In this document: one piece after another, positions 1-8,352 of the stretch
How the letters are laid out: each line of letters begins with the position of its first letter
Numbering within the stretch: position 1 is the stretch's first letter
Assembly (NCBI RefSeq): GCF_025145645.1
Contig: NZ_CP102252.1
Coordinates: 744,001-808,000, forward strand
DNA length: 64,000 nt
Reading direction: 5' to 3'
Source: Alistipes senegalensis JC50
GTDB taxonomy: Bacteria; Bacteroidota; Bacteroidia; Bacteroidales; Rikenellaceae
Notes under the pieces: generated by a model
Seen by the model: only the letters and a program-made list of their open reading frames with translations
Told to the model about the DNA's origin: nothing
Databases searched by the model: none
Made by a program: the position numbers and the translations under genes

Positions 1-84
1 CTCTTCGGACAGGATTACGACGTGGTGCTCAACTACCCGATGCCGAAGACCAACTTCCGGTTCGTCGTCAGCGTCGATCTCTAA
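1..84 (+). CDS. C-terminal end of a TonB-dependent outer-membrane receptor (partial)
   Basis: An open frame runs from the window edge to TAA at 82-84, encoding 27 residues that end in an alternating hydrophobic strand (NFRFVVSVDL). That is how the last beta-strand of TonB-dependent receptors usually ends. The next gene starts 12 bases later, so the two are probably one transcript. Because the following gene looks like BtuG, the receptor is inferred to be a BtuB-type cobalamin transporter. Only the tail is visible, so the family call rests mainly on context. Confidence 0.55.
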   Translation, partial: LFGQDYDVVLNYPMPKTNFRFVVSVDL

Positions 85-96
85 CCCCCGCGAGCC

Positions 97-1254
97 ATGA
101 AAAGGTATCTCTTCATCGTTTTGGCCGGCTGCTGCCTCGCCGCCGGCTGCCGGAAGATCGAACTGGTGAACCCCACCGAATACGAGGTGCTGCCGTTCGG
201 GGAGAACCCCGATGCCGACCCGATCGGCATGTATCTCCTGAACGAAGGCAACATGGGCAGCAACAAGGCGGACATCGACTACCTCGACTACCGCACGGCG
301 GTCTACGCCCGCGGCATCTATGCGGAGAAGAACCCCAACGTCGTGAAGGAGCTGGGCGACGTGGGCAACGACATCCAGGTTTACGACGGACGGCTGTTCG
401 CCGTCATCAACTGTTCGCACAAGGTCGAGGTGATGGACGCCTACACGGCCCGCCGCATCACGCAGATCGACATCCCCAACTGCCGCTACATCCGCTTCAA
501 AGGCAAATACGCCTATGTCAGCGCCTACGTCGGCCCCGTGGCGATGGACCCCGACGCCCAGAAAGGCGCCGTCTTCAAGGTGGATCTCGACACCTACCGG
601 ATCGTCGGCCAGGTGACCGTAGGCTACCAGCCCGACGAACTGGCCATCGTCGGCGACCGCGCCTATGTCGCCAATTCGGGCGGCTACCGCGCCCCGAACT
701 ACGACTCGACGGTCTCGGTCATCGAACTGGAAACCATGCGCCAAATGTACAAGATCGACGTGGCGATCAACCTCAGCCGCATCAAGGCCGACGCCTACGG
801 CAACCTGTGGGTCTCCTCGCGGGGCAACTACGACGACGTTCCGTCGAACCTCTACCGGCTGGAACCCAACGGCGGACGCTACCAGGTGGCCGAGGCGATG
901 AACATTCCGGCCTCGAACATGACCGTCTCCGGGGATTCGCTCTACGTGTACAGCGTCGAGTACAGCAACCAGACCTCGAAGAACACGGTGACCTACGCCA
1001 TCATCGACGTTAAAAAGAAACGCGTCGTGTCGCGCAAGTTCATCACCGACGGCACGGAGCTCGACATCGTGATCCCCTACGGCATCGCCATCCACCCCCG
1101 GAACGGCGACATCTACGTCACCGACGCCAAGAACTACGTTTCGAGCGGCGTGCTGCACTGCTACTCGCGCGAGGGCGTCCGCAAATGGAGCGTCCGCACG
1201 GGCGACATCCCCGCGCACATGGTATTTCTCGAACGAAAACAGCCACAGCGATGA
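97..1254 (+). CDS. BtuG-like surface lipoprotein, YncE/DUF5074-type beta-propeller
   Basis: 385 residues. The N-terminus is a short SPII signal ending in a lipobox (LAAGC, Cys18), so the mature protein is a lipoprotein. The body contains repeated propeller-like segments (for example KYAYVSAYVG, DRAYVANSGG, GDIYVTDAKN), as in YncE-like seven-bladed propellers. Known: in Bacteroides, BtuG proteins of this type sit on the cell surface over BtuB and capture vitamin B12. Seen: the gene follows a TonB receptor tail by 12 bases and overlaps the next start (ATGA at 1251-1254), so translation is probably coupled. The cobalamin role is inferred from fold, neighbours and a cobalamin riboswitch 7 kb away. 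A propeller lipoprotein for another ligand is the alternative. Confidence 0.72.
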   Translation: MKRYLFIVLAGCCLAAGCRKIELVNPTEYEVLPFGENPDADPIGMYLLNEGNMGSNKADIDYLDYRTAVYARGIYAEKNPNVVKELGDVGNDIQVYDGRLFAVINCSHKVEVMDAYTARRITQIDIPNCRYIRFKGKYAYVSAYVGPVAMDPDAQKGAVFKVDLDTYRIVGQVTVGYQPDELAIVGDRAYVANSGGYRAPNYDSTVSVIELETMRQMYKIDVAINLSRIKADAYGNLWVSSRGNYDDVPSNLYRLEPNGGRYQVAEAMNIPASNMTVSGDSLYVYSVEYSNQTSKNTVTYAIIDVKKKRVVSRKFITDGTELDIVIPYGIAIHPRNGDIYVTDAKNYVSSGVLHCYSREGVRKWSVRTGDIPAHMVFLERKQPQR

Positions 1255-2498
1255 AGATGAAAAAGATACTCGCCGCCCTGCTGCCGGCCCTCGCACTCGG
1301 CGGCTGCGACAACGACGGCATCCCCTACGTGAGCCTCGGGCTGGACGACCTTTACAAGGTCGCCCGCATGCAGACCGTCGATCTCAGACCCGCCTTCACG
1401 GGAGAGAGCTACCGCTGGACGGTCAAGACCGCCTCGGGGGCCGATTCGCTGCTCTCGGAAGAGAAGGACTACATCTTCCTGATGCAGTATCCGGGCACCT
1501 ACGACGTGACGTTCCGAATCTTCGACCCCGTCAATCCGATCGTGCACCGGATGACCTTCTACGTGGTCGAGGAGGAGGTGGAGTACAGCCCCTACATCGC
1601 CACGGTCTACGAATACTGCCCGGCACCGGGACAGTTCGTGAACGCGATGCCCGAATACCGGGAGGGCGACACGGCGGAGACCATGCGGCAGAAGGCCGAG
1701 GAGGCCATCGCCGGAAAGATGCAGAGCGGCGTGTCGCTGGGAGCCTACGGCGGCTACATCACGTTCGGATTCGACCACACGGTCGTCAACGTTCCGGGCG
1801 AACACGACATCCGCATCGACGGCAACTCGTTCAACAGCGCCGCCCACCCGGGCGTGGACGGAGGCAGCTCGGAGCCGGGCATCATTCTGGTGATGTTCGA
1901 CGAGAACCAGAACGGCAAGCCCGACGACAAATGGTACGAGATCGACAAGAATCCGTGGTACACGGACGAAGCGGCCGTATACGGATACGAGATCACCTAC
2001 CGCCGACCCGCCCCCGGGCATGTCCCGACGCCCGGCGAGGGGAACGACAGCGCCATGACCGACATGACCTACATCGGGTGGGAGGACAACCGCGGGCAGA
2101 GCGGCTACGTCTACAAAAACAAGTTCCACGACCAGGACTACTACCCGCGGTGGATCGACGCCGACGAAATGACGTTCCGGGGCACGCTGCTGCCCAAGAA
2201 CGCCGTGGATGTCTCGGGCAACGGCTCCTATTACCTGCAATACATGTTCAAATACGGCGCCTATGCCGACAACTATCCCAACGAAGCCAAGGACGAAGAG
2301 GGCAACTACTACAACGGCTTCGACATCGGGTGGGCCGTGGACCCCGAGACCCGCGAACCGGTACACCTGCCGGGGGTCGATTTCATCCGGGTCTACACCG
2401 CCCTGAACCAATACTGCGGCTGGATCGGCGAGACCTCCACCGAAATTTTCATGGCCCGCGACATGCATATCTACGTGCGGCCCGACCAACACCAATAA
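1251..2498 (+). CDS. PKD-like surface lipoprotein of the putative B12-uptake operon
   Basis: 415 residues from the ATG at 1251, which overlaps the upstream stop; a longer in-frame reading from 1185 would run through the previous gene and lacks a signal. The signal MKMKKILAALLPALALGGC places the lipidated Cys at 19. Residues about 30-120 resemble a PKD/Ig-like fold. From about 125 begins a domain (EYSPYIATVYEYCPAPGQF, then a Gly-rich GGYITFGFDHTVVNV segment) shared with the protein at 3845-5401, down to the common FDIGWAVD and LPGVDFIRV motifs. Lipoproteins of this architecture often accompany BtuB/BtuG in Bacteroidales. Direct ligand binding is not shown, and it could be a BtuH-like accessory binder. 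Confidence 0.65.
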   Translation: MKMKKILAALLPALALGGCDNDGIPYVSLGLDDLYKVARMQTVDLRPAFTGESYRWTVKTASGADSLLSEEKDYIFLMQYPGTYDVTFRIFDPVNPIVHRMTFYVVEEEVEYSPYIATVYEYCPAPGQFVNAMPEYREGDTAETMRQKAEEAIAGKMQSGVSLGAYGGYITFGFDHTVVNVPGEHDIRIDGNSFNSAAHPGVDGGSSEPGIILVMFDENQNGKPDDKWYEIDKNPWYTDEAAVYGYEITYRRPAPGHVPTPGEGNDSAMTDMTYIGWEDNRGQSGYVYKNKFHDQDYYPRWIDADEMTFRGTLLPKNAVDVSGNGSYYLQYMFKYGAYADNYPNEAKDEEGNYYNGFDIGWAVDPETREPVHLPGVDFIRVYTALNQYCGWIGETSTEIFMARDMHIYVRPDQHQ

Positions 2499-2515
2499 AA
2501 CAGAGATTCCACGCT

Positions 2516-3832
2516 ATGAAAACGAAAAGACTACTGTTGCTGCCCGCGCTGCTGCTGGCGCTGAGCGTCGGGAATGTCGCCTGCTCCTACCACAACGACG
2601 ACAACCCCAACGAATACCCCGATCTCGAACCGGAGCCGGAACCCGAACCGGAGCCCGGGCCCGACATCGACCGGAAATACCTCGAAGCGGCGTACACCCC
2701 CAACTGTTTCATGGTCAAACCCGGCCAGTCGATCGACATCCCGATCCTGAAAGCCTATGCCATGTGGGACCTCTACGCCGAATGGCTGGGCGGGGAGGAT
2801 TTCACGGGGCTGACCCCCGAACCCGTTCTGCTCTGGCAGGACCTGCCGGGCCTGATCACGAACGTCGGACTGATTCCGGGACAGCAGGCCGAAGAGGGTT
2901 CCATCGCCGTATCGACGGCCGACAAGGTGGGCAACGCCGTGATCGGCATCCGCATCGGCGGCGCCGTCCGTTGGAGCTGGCACATCTGGGTGACGCGCTA
3001 CGATCCGGATGCGGAACTGGTCGCCTACGGCAAAATCTACACCTGGGACAACGACGGCGACGGAATCAAGGATTACACCTTCATGGACCGCAACCTCGGG
3101 GCGACGATCGACAAGGCGGTCATCGAGAAAACCGCCGCCGACTCGCTGGCCGCGTGCGGACTGATGTACCAATGGGGCCGCAAGGACCCTTTCCCGGGCG
3201 ACCGGATTCTCCGCGGCACGAACACGACGGATTCCCGCCATTTCGACAGCAAACCGATCTACGACATGGCGGGCGTGCAGCTGACCGAAGGTTCGCAGGC
3301 GGAAGGCACGGGCATCCGTTCCATCAAAACCGACGCCGATCCGACCCGTACGGGGCTGGCCAAGTCGATCGTCGAACCGATGGTCTATCTGCGCGGAACG
3401 GAGGGATATTCCGACTGGTTCTGTTGCAGCGAACCGACGGAGATGAAGCGCTGCGACACGTTATGGTGCGAACCCGTGCGGGGCAAATCGCCGTTCGACC
3501 CGTGTCCCGAAGGGTGGCGCGTGCCTGCGGACAAGAACGGCGAATTCATCTGGAACGGTCTCGAAAACGCCACGACCGACTACTCGGCGCTGGGCGTGTT
3601 CCCCTATGCCGGATTCCGGTACTGCGCCGGCGGCGGATGTCTGAAAAACTCGGGATTCGGAGCCAGCATCTGGTCCGGAACGCCGCCCGCGGGGATCGGA
3701 AACGCCTACGAACTGACAATCTACATAGCCTCCTACAACCAGCGTCCCAACATCCGCCGCGACATCTCGTCCCGCAGCGACGGGCAGTCGGTGCGCTGCG
3801 CCGAAGACGAACGACACAACGAAACCCTTTAA
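2516..3832 (+). CDS. Lipoprotein with FISUMP-like (Fibrobacter major paralogous) domain
   Basis: 438 residues from ATG 2516, 17 bases after the previous stop. The hydrophobic signal ends VGNVAC (lipobox). It is followed by an acidic linker of Glu-Pro dipeptides (about residues 38-50) that probably spaces the domain from the membrane. The C-terminal half (about 175-435) has the hallmarks of the FISUMP family: TFMDRNLGA, a YQWGRKDPFPG motif, CPEGWRVP and a closing SDGQSVRCAED. The function of this domain is unknown, and it is common in secreted Bacteroidota proteins. Position between the two PKD-like paralogues suggests it belongs to the same surface complex. The Glu-Pro hexanucleotide repeat is in frame, so copy-number change would only alter linker length. 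Confidence 0.68.
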   Translation: MKTKRLLLLPALLLALSVGNVACSYHNDDNPNEYPDLEPEPEPEPEPGPDIDRKYLEAAYTPNCFMVKPGQSIDIPILKAYAMWDLYAEWLGGEDFTGLTPEPVLLWQDLPGLITNVGLIPGQQAEEGSIAVSTADKVGNAVIGIRIGGAVRWSWHIWVTRYDPDAELVAYGKIYTWDNDGDGIKDYTFMDRNLGATIDKAVIEKTAADSLAACGLMYQWGRKDPFPGDRILRGTNTTDSRHFDSKPIYDMAGVQLTEGSQAEGTGIRSIKTDADPTRTGLAKSIVEPMVYLRGTEGYSDWFCCSEPTEMKRCDTLWCEPVRGKSPFDPCPEGWRVPADKNGEFIWNGLENATTDYSALGVFPYAGFRYCAGGGCLKNSGFGASIWSGTPPAGIGNAYELTIYIASYNQRPNIRRDISSRSDGQSVRCAEDERHNETL

Positions 3833-3844
3833 TTTTATAAAACG

Positions 3845-5401
3845 ATGAAGAAATTCACTTTCCGAACCCTGCTGGCCGTCGCAGCCGCAAGCGTGCTCCT
3901 CACGGCATGCAAAGACGAGAACGACGACGGCAACACGTCGAAGACGACCTACGAATTCTCGGTGAAAGCCGAGGACAACCCGATCGACGCCCCGGCCGAC
4001 GGCAAGACCTACACCATTCTGGTCACCTCGACCAAGACGGCGCAGGCCGGCACGAGCGCCGTGGCTTACGAGGTAGTTTCATCGCCCGAATGGGCTCCCG
4101 CCGAACTCGAACAGACGGCGCTGGTCATCACGGTCGCCAAGAACAGCTCGACCGAAGCCCGCGAGCCGGGCAAAGTGGTCCTCAAACAGGACGAAAGCGA
4201 CAAGACGCTCGAAATCACGGTCAACCAGGCCGGATTTTCCAATTCGATGTCGCTCGAAGCCGCCTATTCGACCGACCGCTGCAAGGTGCTCCTGATCGAG
4301 CCGGCGATCACGGGCTTCGACCAGAATCCGGTCTACGAATGGACGGTGAAAGGCCCCGGCGACGCGGAGGCCGCCGAAGCCGGAACCGACAAGACGCTGT
4401 CGTTCATCCAACTGGAAACGGGCGACTACACGATTTCGCTGACCGTCACCGACGACAGCGGCATCACCGAGACCAAGAGCGCCACCGTCACCGTAACGAC
4501 CGAGGCCACGGCCTATTCGCCCTATATCTCGGAGGTGTTGGAATACAAACCAGCCCCGACAACTTCACGAGCCGCATCCATCCCGTTCGGCCCCAACGAC
4601 ATCTATCCGACGACCGTTCTCAAAACGGCGACTGAAAAAATCAACGGAGATTTCCAGAGCACGAACAACGGCCTCAGTCTCGGCACATTGGGCGGATATA
4701 TCGTCTTCAAGTTCGACCATACGGTGATGAACGTTACCGGACTGCGCGATTTCCGCATCGGCTCGTTCTCCGGCAGCAGTTCCTACCCCGCTCCAGGCAT
4801 TGTCTATGTCGCTTTCGACCAAAACGGAGACGGTCAGCCCAACGATGACGAATGGTACGAACTGGCCGGCAGCGAATACGGAAAAACGGGGAACCGGACC
4901 GGAATCAAAATCGTTTACGACCGCCCCGATAATTTCAACCCGAGCGTGAACTACGGGACAGGCGTCGATAACTATATCACTTATACAATCAACGACAACG
5001 AACCAGGATCACTGAGCAGCGGATGGATGGCGAACGTCATTCCGCAATGGCCCTACTGGTTGCGTACCAGCGACGAAGACAAAACACTGACATTCACCAA
5101 CGTTACGATGATCCCCAGCAACACCCCAATGTCAGGAAGCTATCCGGGTACCACCCAATGGTATGAATACGGTTACGTTTGCAACTCCAATCCGACAGAT
5201 GAAACCAACTCTTCTTTCGACATCGGCTGGGCCGTGGACAAGAAAGGCAATCCCGTAAAACTTCCGGGAGTTGATTTCATCAAAGTCCAGACTGCCACAC
5301 TCCAATATTTGGGCGACTTTTATGGGCCAGCCTGTACGCAATTGAACTGCGCCATCGACCTGCACCTGAAAGGGACAGAGATCGAAACGATCGCACAATA
5401 A
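3845..5401 (+). CDS. PKD/BACON-like surface lipoprotein, paralogue of the 1251 protein
   Basis: 518 residues, starting 12 bases after the previous gene. The signal ends VLLTAC (lipobox). A BACON-like beta domain (about 30-135, ending LEITVNQAGF) precedes a PKD-like module (about 140-220). The C-terminal domain matches the 1251 protein: AYSPYISEVLEYKPAP, GGYIVFKFDHTVMNV, FDIGWAVDKKG and LPGVDFIKVQT. It therefore has the paralogue's core plus an extra N-terminal Ig-like domain that may extend it from the surface. It is the last gene of the plus-strand operon; inverted repeats follow. Function is inferred from the BtuG-like neighbour. Confidence 0.65.
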   Translation: MKKFTFRTLLAVAAASVLLTACKDENDDGNTSKTTYEFSVKAEDNPIDAPADGKTYTILVTSTKTAQAGTSAVAYEVVSSPEWAPAELEQTALVITVAKNSSTEAREPGKVVLKQDESDKTLEITVNQAGFSNSMSLEAAYSTDRCKVLLIEPAITGFDQNPVYEWTVKGPGDAEAAEAGTDKTLSFIQLETGDYTISLTVTDDSGITETKSATVTVTTEATAYSPYISEVLEYKPAPTTSRAASIPFGPNDIYPTTVLKTATEKINGDFQSTNNGLSLGTLGGYIVFKFDHTVMNVTGLRDFRIGSFSGSSSYPAPGIVYVAFDQNGDGQPNDDEWYELAGSEYGKTGNRTGIKIVYDRPDNFNPSVNYGTGVDNYITYTINDNEPGSLSSGWMANVIPQWPYWLRTSDEDKTLTFTNVTMIPSNTPMSGSYPGTTQWYEYGYVCNSNPTDETNSSFDIGWAVDKKGNPVKLPGVDFIKVQTATLQYLGDFYGPACTQLNCAIDLHLKGTEIETIAQ

Positions 5402-5410
5402 GACCTTGAC

Positions 5411-5480
5411 ACGGCGGCGGGACCCTTTCAATCACGACGAACCATTGCAAACCTTTCTTCGCATGAAATCCCGCCGCCGT
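5411..5480. terminator. Long-loop inverted repeat after the putative B12 operon
   Basis: A 12-bp perfect stem (5411-5422 ACGGCGGCGGGA with 5469-5480) encloses a 46-nt loop and is followed by CTTTAA. It lies 10 bases after the last plus-strand stop. It may be a terminator, although the loop is long for one. Confidence 0.45.
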
Positions 5481-5493
5481 CTTTAACCGCACA

Positions 5494-5575
5494 GACTGCG
5501 GGCTGCCGGATATTTGGAGATTAGTTCACCGTTGTCTGCCATACAACGATTTACCTCCGGCGCCCGCAGTCTTTT
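5494..5575 (+). terminator. Second long-loop inverted repeat with T-tract
   Basis: GACTGCGGGC (5494-5503) pairs with GCCCGCAGTC (5562-5571), followed by TTTTC. The 58-nt loop contains a smaller CGTTGT/ACAACG hairpin. It lies between convergent genes and probably ends plus-strand transcription. Confidence 0.45.
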
Positions 5576-5667
5576 CATCTGTCCGTCCGCCGGCTCTCCA
5601 CACCTCTATCGCATCGTGCAGTCCGGACGCCGCCGCGGCTCCGTCGCAGAACCGCCGGTCCCCATGC

Positions 5668-6039
5668 TCACAGATTGATCTGATTCCCCTCGGCGAACAG
5701 CGAATCGAAAAGCTGACAGAGTTCCGACTCCAGCTCCTCTTCGTCCAGATCGCCGTTCAGGGTGAAGAATTTTCCCTGCGGGGTGCAATACCGCACCGTG
5801 CTGACGGCCTCGCAGGACCCCGCGCCGCAGACAACGACCGCATCGACATCGTCCTCGTGGCGCAGCATGGCGTTGTAAAACGCCAGCAGATACCGCGGGG
5901 CGCTGATCGACGGAACCATCACCATCGTCCCCGAGGCATCGAATTTGTCGGGCGAATTTATCAGTTTCAGACCGTAGCGGTCTGCGATCCTCCCGGCCGT
6001 CGCCGCCGGAACTCCGTACAATACGATATTCATAACCAT
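5668..6039 (-). CDS. Small Rossmann-like protein of unknown function
   Basis: 123 residues from ATG 6039; an equally plausible start is the second Met at 6033 (MNIVLYG). The N-terminus MNIVLYGVPAATAGRIADRY resembles the first strand and loop of adenylate-kinase-like P-loop proteins, but the Walker GxxGxGK signature is absent. A second strand (DVDAVVVCGAG) and an acidic tail (DLDEEELESELCQLFDSL) follow. I do not recognise the family. It lies 91 bases downstream of the riboswitch-controlled transporter on the same strand, and a 15-bp stem with T-run ends about 10 bases before its start, so its expression may depend on read-through. Weak functional evidence; the coding call is supported by good frame and codon use. 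Confidence 0.6.
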   Translation of the reverse strand: MVMNIVLYGVPAATAGRIADRYGLKLINSPDKFDASGTMVMVPSISAPRYLLAFYNAMLRHEDDVDAVVVCGAGSCEAVSTVRYCTPQGKFFTLNGDLDEEELESELCQLFDSLFAEGNQINL

Positions 6040-6048
6040 TCGATTGAA

Positions 6049-6126
6049 AAAAAGGCGCGGCGACTACTAATCTCTATGCAATGACTTGTTATGGCAGTAA
6101 CGGGTCTTTGTTCGCCGCGCCTTTTT
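6049..6126 (-). terminator. Inverted repeat between transporter and small gene
   Basis: A 15-bp perfect stem (6049-6063 with 6112-6126, core GGCGCGGCGA) with a 48-nt loop. On the minus strand the second arm ends in TTTTTTT, as in a terminator or attenuator after the transporter gene. It ends immediately upstream of the 123-aa gene. Confidence 0.6.
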
Positions 6127-6130
6127 GGGT

Positions 6131-7813
6131 TTATCCGAAAATCAGTATCAAAAGTTGGGCCGCCAGCACCCGCAGGAACATCGACAACGGGTAGACCGTG
6201 GCATATCCCACCGAAGGGGCGTCGGAGGTGGTCTGTTCGGTCGAATAGGCCAGCGCCGGCGGATTGGTCGAGGCGCCCGAAAGCACGCCGATCAGCGTAT
6301 AGTAGTTGAGTTTGTAGCGATAGCGTCCGAAAATGCCCGCCAGCAGCAGCGGCACGACCGTGATCACGGCGCCGTAGGCGATCCAGACATATCCGCCCGC
6401 GACGAGCGTCGGCACGAAATCCTCGCCCGCACCCAGCCCCACGCCCGCGAGGAAGAGCGAAATGCCCACTTCGCGCAGCATCAGATTGGCCGACATCGTC
6501 GTGTAGGTGATGAGCCGGTAATGCGGCCCGTAGCGGCCGATCAGGATGGCGACGATCAGCGGACCGCCGGCCAGCCCCAGTTTCACGGGCTGGGGAACCC
6601 CCGGAATCCAGAACGAAATGCTGCCCAGGACGACACCCAGCGCAATGCCGATGAAAATGGGGATCAGATTGGGATGGTTGAGCCGTTTGAGCGAGTTGCC
6701 GAAAAGCCGTTCGGCATGGGCCACCGACAGTTCGGGGCCCACGACCGTCACCCGGTCGCCCAACTGCAACTGCAAGTTCCCCGCCGCCACCAGGTCGATG
6801 CCCGAACGGTTGATGCGCGTGATGGTGACGCCGCTCGTCGAGCGGACGCGCAGTTCGGCGAGCGTCTTGCCGTTCAGCTCGGGTTTGGTGATCAGGATGC
6901 GCCGCGAGATCATCTTCGGGTCCTGTATCATCTGCTCGGCGTCCACTTCGCGGCCGAGCAGAGCGACCAGCGCCTCGACATCCTTGGGCGCCGCCACGAG
7001 CAAAATCCGGTCGCCGCAACGGAGCGTCGTCGCAGCGTCGGCCAGTTCGGGAGCTCCGCCCGGACGGCAGATGCGCGACACGACGAAGTCGCGCAAGGCC
7101 AGATGCCGTATTCCGGAGATGCTTTTGCCCTCGATGGCCGGATTGCAGACTTCGACGGAGATCCGCCGGGTCGTCAGGTCTTTCAGAACGTCCGTGCCCA
7201 GCCCGGCCGCCTCTTCCTCCTGCCGCACGTCGATGCGCAGCAGATAGCGCAGCGCCAGCAGGGTCAGGATGGCCCCGATGACTCCGAGCGGATAGGCCAG
7301 CGCATAGCCCGTCGCAATATCCGGCGCATCGGCTCCGGCGTGCAGGTCGCTGAAAGCCTGCTGCGCGGCGCCCAGGCCGGGCGTATTGGTGACAGCGCCC
7401 GACATCACGCCGACCATCGTGCTCATCGGAAGGCCCGTCAAATAATAAAGGACGACCGTCGTGACGACCCCGAGCGCGACGACCAGGGCGGCCAGCTTGT
7501 TCAGCGTGACGCCGCCCTTGCGGAACGAGGAGAAAAAACCCGGTCCGACCTGCAAGCCGATCGAATAGACGAAGAGAATCAGTCCGAATTCCTTGAGGAA
7601 GTGCATCAGATGCTCGTCGATGTTCATGCCGAAACAGCTGAAAGCGATACCGACGAACAGAATGCCCGTCACGCCCAGCGACACCCCGGCGATCCTGATC
7701 TTGCCCAGCATGATGCCAAGGGCTATGACCAGCGCCAGAATCATCACCGAGTGGGCGACGCCGCCGCCCCAAAGCGAATCGGAGCCAAACAACAAACGTT
7801 CGATCAATTCCAT
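6131..7813 (-). CDS. YidE/AspT-type (AAEx family) membrane transporter with two TrkA_C domains
   Basis: 560 residues from ATG 7813. The layout is that of the aspartate:alanine exchanger-like family: about five N-terminal membrane helices (LALVIALGIMLG, FGLILFVYSIGLQVGPGFF, ALVVALGVVTTVVLYYLTG), a cytosolic middle with two TrkA_C-like domains (about 195-365, containing RDFVVSRICR and GDRVTVVGP), then a second helix block (FIGIALGVVLGSISFWIPG, GLGAGEDFVPTLVAGG). Both halves carry the repeated signature GAVTNTPGLGAAQQA / GASTNPPALAY. A cobalamin riboswitch lies 160 bases upstream on the same strand, so expression should fall when B12 is plentiful. Substrate unknown; YidE/YbjL relatives are mostly uncharacterised. 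Confidence 0.88.
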   Translation of the reverse strand: MELIERLLFGSDSLWGGGVAHSVMILALVIALGIMLGKIRIAGVSLGVTGILFVGIAFSCFGMNIDEHLMHFLKEFGLILFVYSIGLQVGPGFFSSFRKGGVTLNKLAALVVALGVVTTVVLYYLTGLPMSTMVGVMSGAVTNTPGLGAAQQAFSDLHAGADAPDIATGYALAYPLGVIGAILTLLALRYLLRIDVRQEEEAAGLGTDVLKDLTTRRISVEVCNPAIEGKSISGIRHLALRDFVVSRICRPGGAPELADAATTLRCGDRILLVAAPKDVEALVALLGREVDAEQMIQDPKMISRRILITKPELNGKTLAELRVRSTSGVTITRINRSGIDLVAAGNLQLQLGDRVTVVGPELSVAHAERLFGNSLKRLNHPNLIPIFIGIALGVVLGSISFWIPGVPQPVKLGLAGGPLIVAILIGRYGPHYRLITYTTMSANLMLREVGISLFLAGVGLGAGEDFVPTLVAGGYVWIAYGAVITVVPLLLAGIFGRYRYKLNYYTLIGVLSGASTNPPALAYSTEQTTSDAPSVGYATVYPLSMFLRVLAAQLLILIFG

Positions 7814-7971
7814 ACCGAATCCCGTTTTTATGCCGGACCGTCACCGCAAAGCGAAACCCTGTGCCGGAAAAGCACAATGCACCCTGCAATCGGGCCGGAC
7901 TCAAAATATATCAGGCAATACACCACCGAAATCAAACGCCCATCCCTCGGGGTCCTTTGACATCGAATCGA

Positions 7972-8145
7972 CTTGGCAGGTCTTCTGACTGACTCCTGTT
8001 CCGAAGCCTTCCCGACCCTTGCGGATCAGTGGCTGAGATGTTCGGAACCTTCGCGGAGCTTCACAGCAGCGGGACTGTCCGGGATTTGCACCCGATTCCC
8101 TTTTCATTTCCTCCCCGGCACGGGGAACGGAAAACCAAATCTGAG
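7972..8145 (-). promoter_or_regulatory. Cobalamin (AdoCbl) riboswitch
   Basis: Reading the minus strand from 8145, the aptamer landmarks appear in order: GGGAATCGGGTGCAAATCCC, then ACAGTCCCGCTGCTGTGAAG, a GCCACTG/GGGAAGGC middle stem, and the 3' signature AGTCAGTCAGAAGACCTGCC ending at 7975. This is the conserved B12-riboswitch core with the B12 box in the expected place. It sits in the leader of the YidE-like transporter gene (start 7813). About 160 nt separate aptamer and start codon, enough for an expression platform; a run CCCCGAGGGATGGG near 7950 could take part. Confidence 0.93.
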
Positions 8146-8147
8146 GG

Positions 8148-8155
8148 CAAAGATA
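8148..8155 (-). promoter_or_regulatory. -7 promoter element of the riboswitch transcript
   Basis: The minus strand reads TATCTTTG, an exact fit to the Bacteroidota -7 motif TAnnTTTG, just upstream of the aptamer. A clear -33 TTTG is not seen at the usual spacing. Confidence 0.6.
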
Positions 8156-8352
8156 GGGGTTAATTCCGAAAAACGGCATACGGAAACTGATTATTTTCAG
8201 AAATCGGCCTTACGAGCCGGCGAGAGGCCGATTTTCGCTCCGGAGATTTTCCGAGCGGGAAGAGGCGGCGAACGACTTTCCGGGAGCAGGGCTTCGGCAT
8301 GCCGCGGCAATCCCGGCGGCCGGGAAACGCGCGGACACCGGGTGCAAAACAA

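Noticed and set aside
2625..2665. Glu-Pro hexanucleotide repeat as a phase-variation tract
   Set aside because: The unit is six bases and the copies are imperfect, so slippage would only change linker length, not the frame.
6125..7960. A 611-residue plus-strand frame opposite the transporter
   Set aside because: Composition is Arg/Gln/Asp-rich shadow of membrane-protein coding DNA; the minus strand has clear helices and a riboswitch.
8217..8352. A small gene between the riboswitch and the attL site
   Set aside because: The only open frames are short, start within or beside the riboswitch and have no plausible product.
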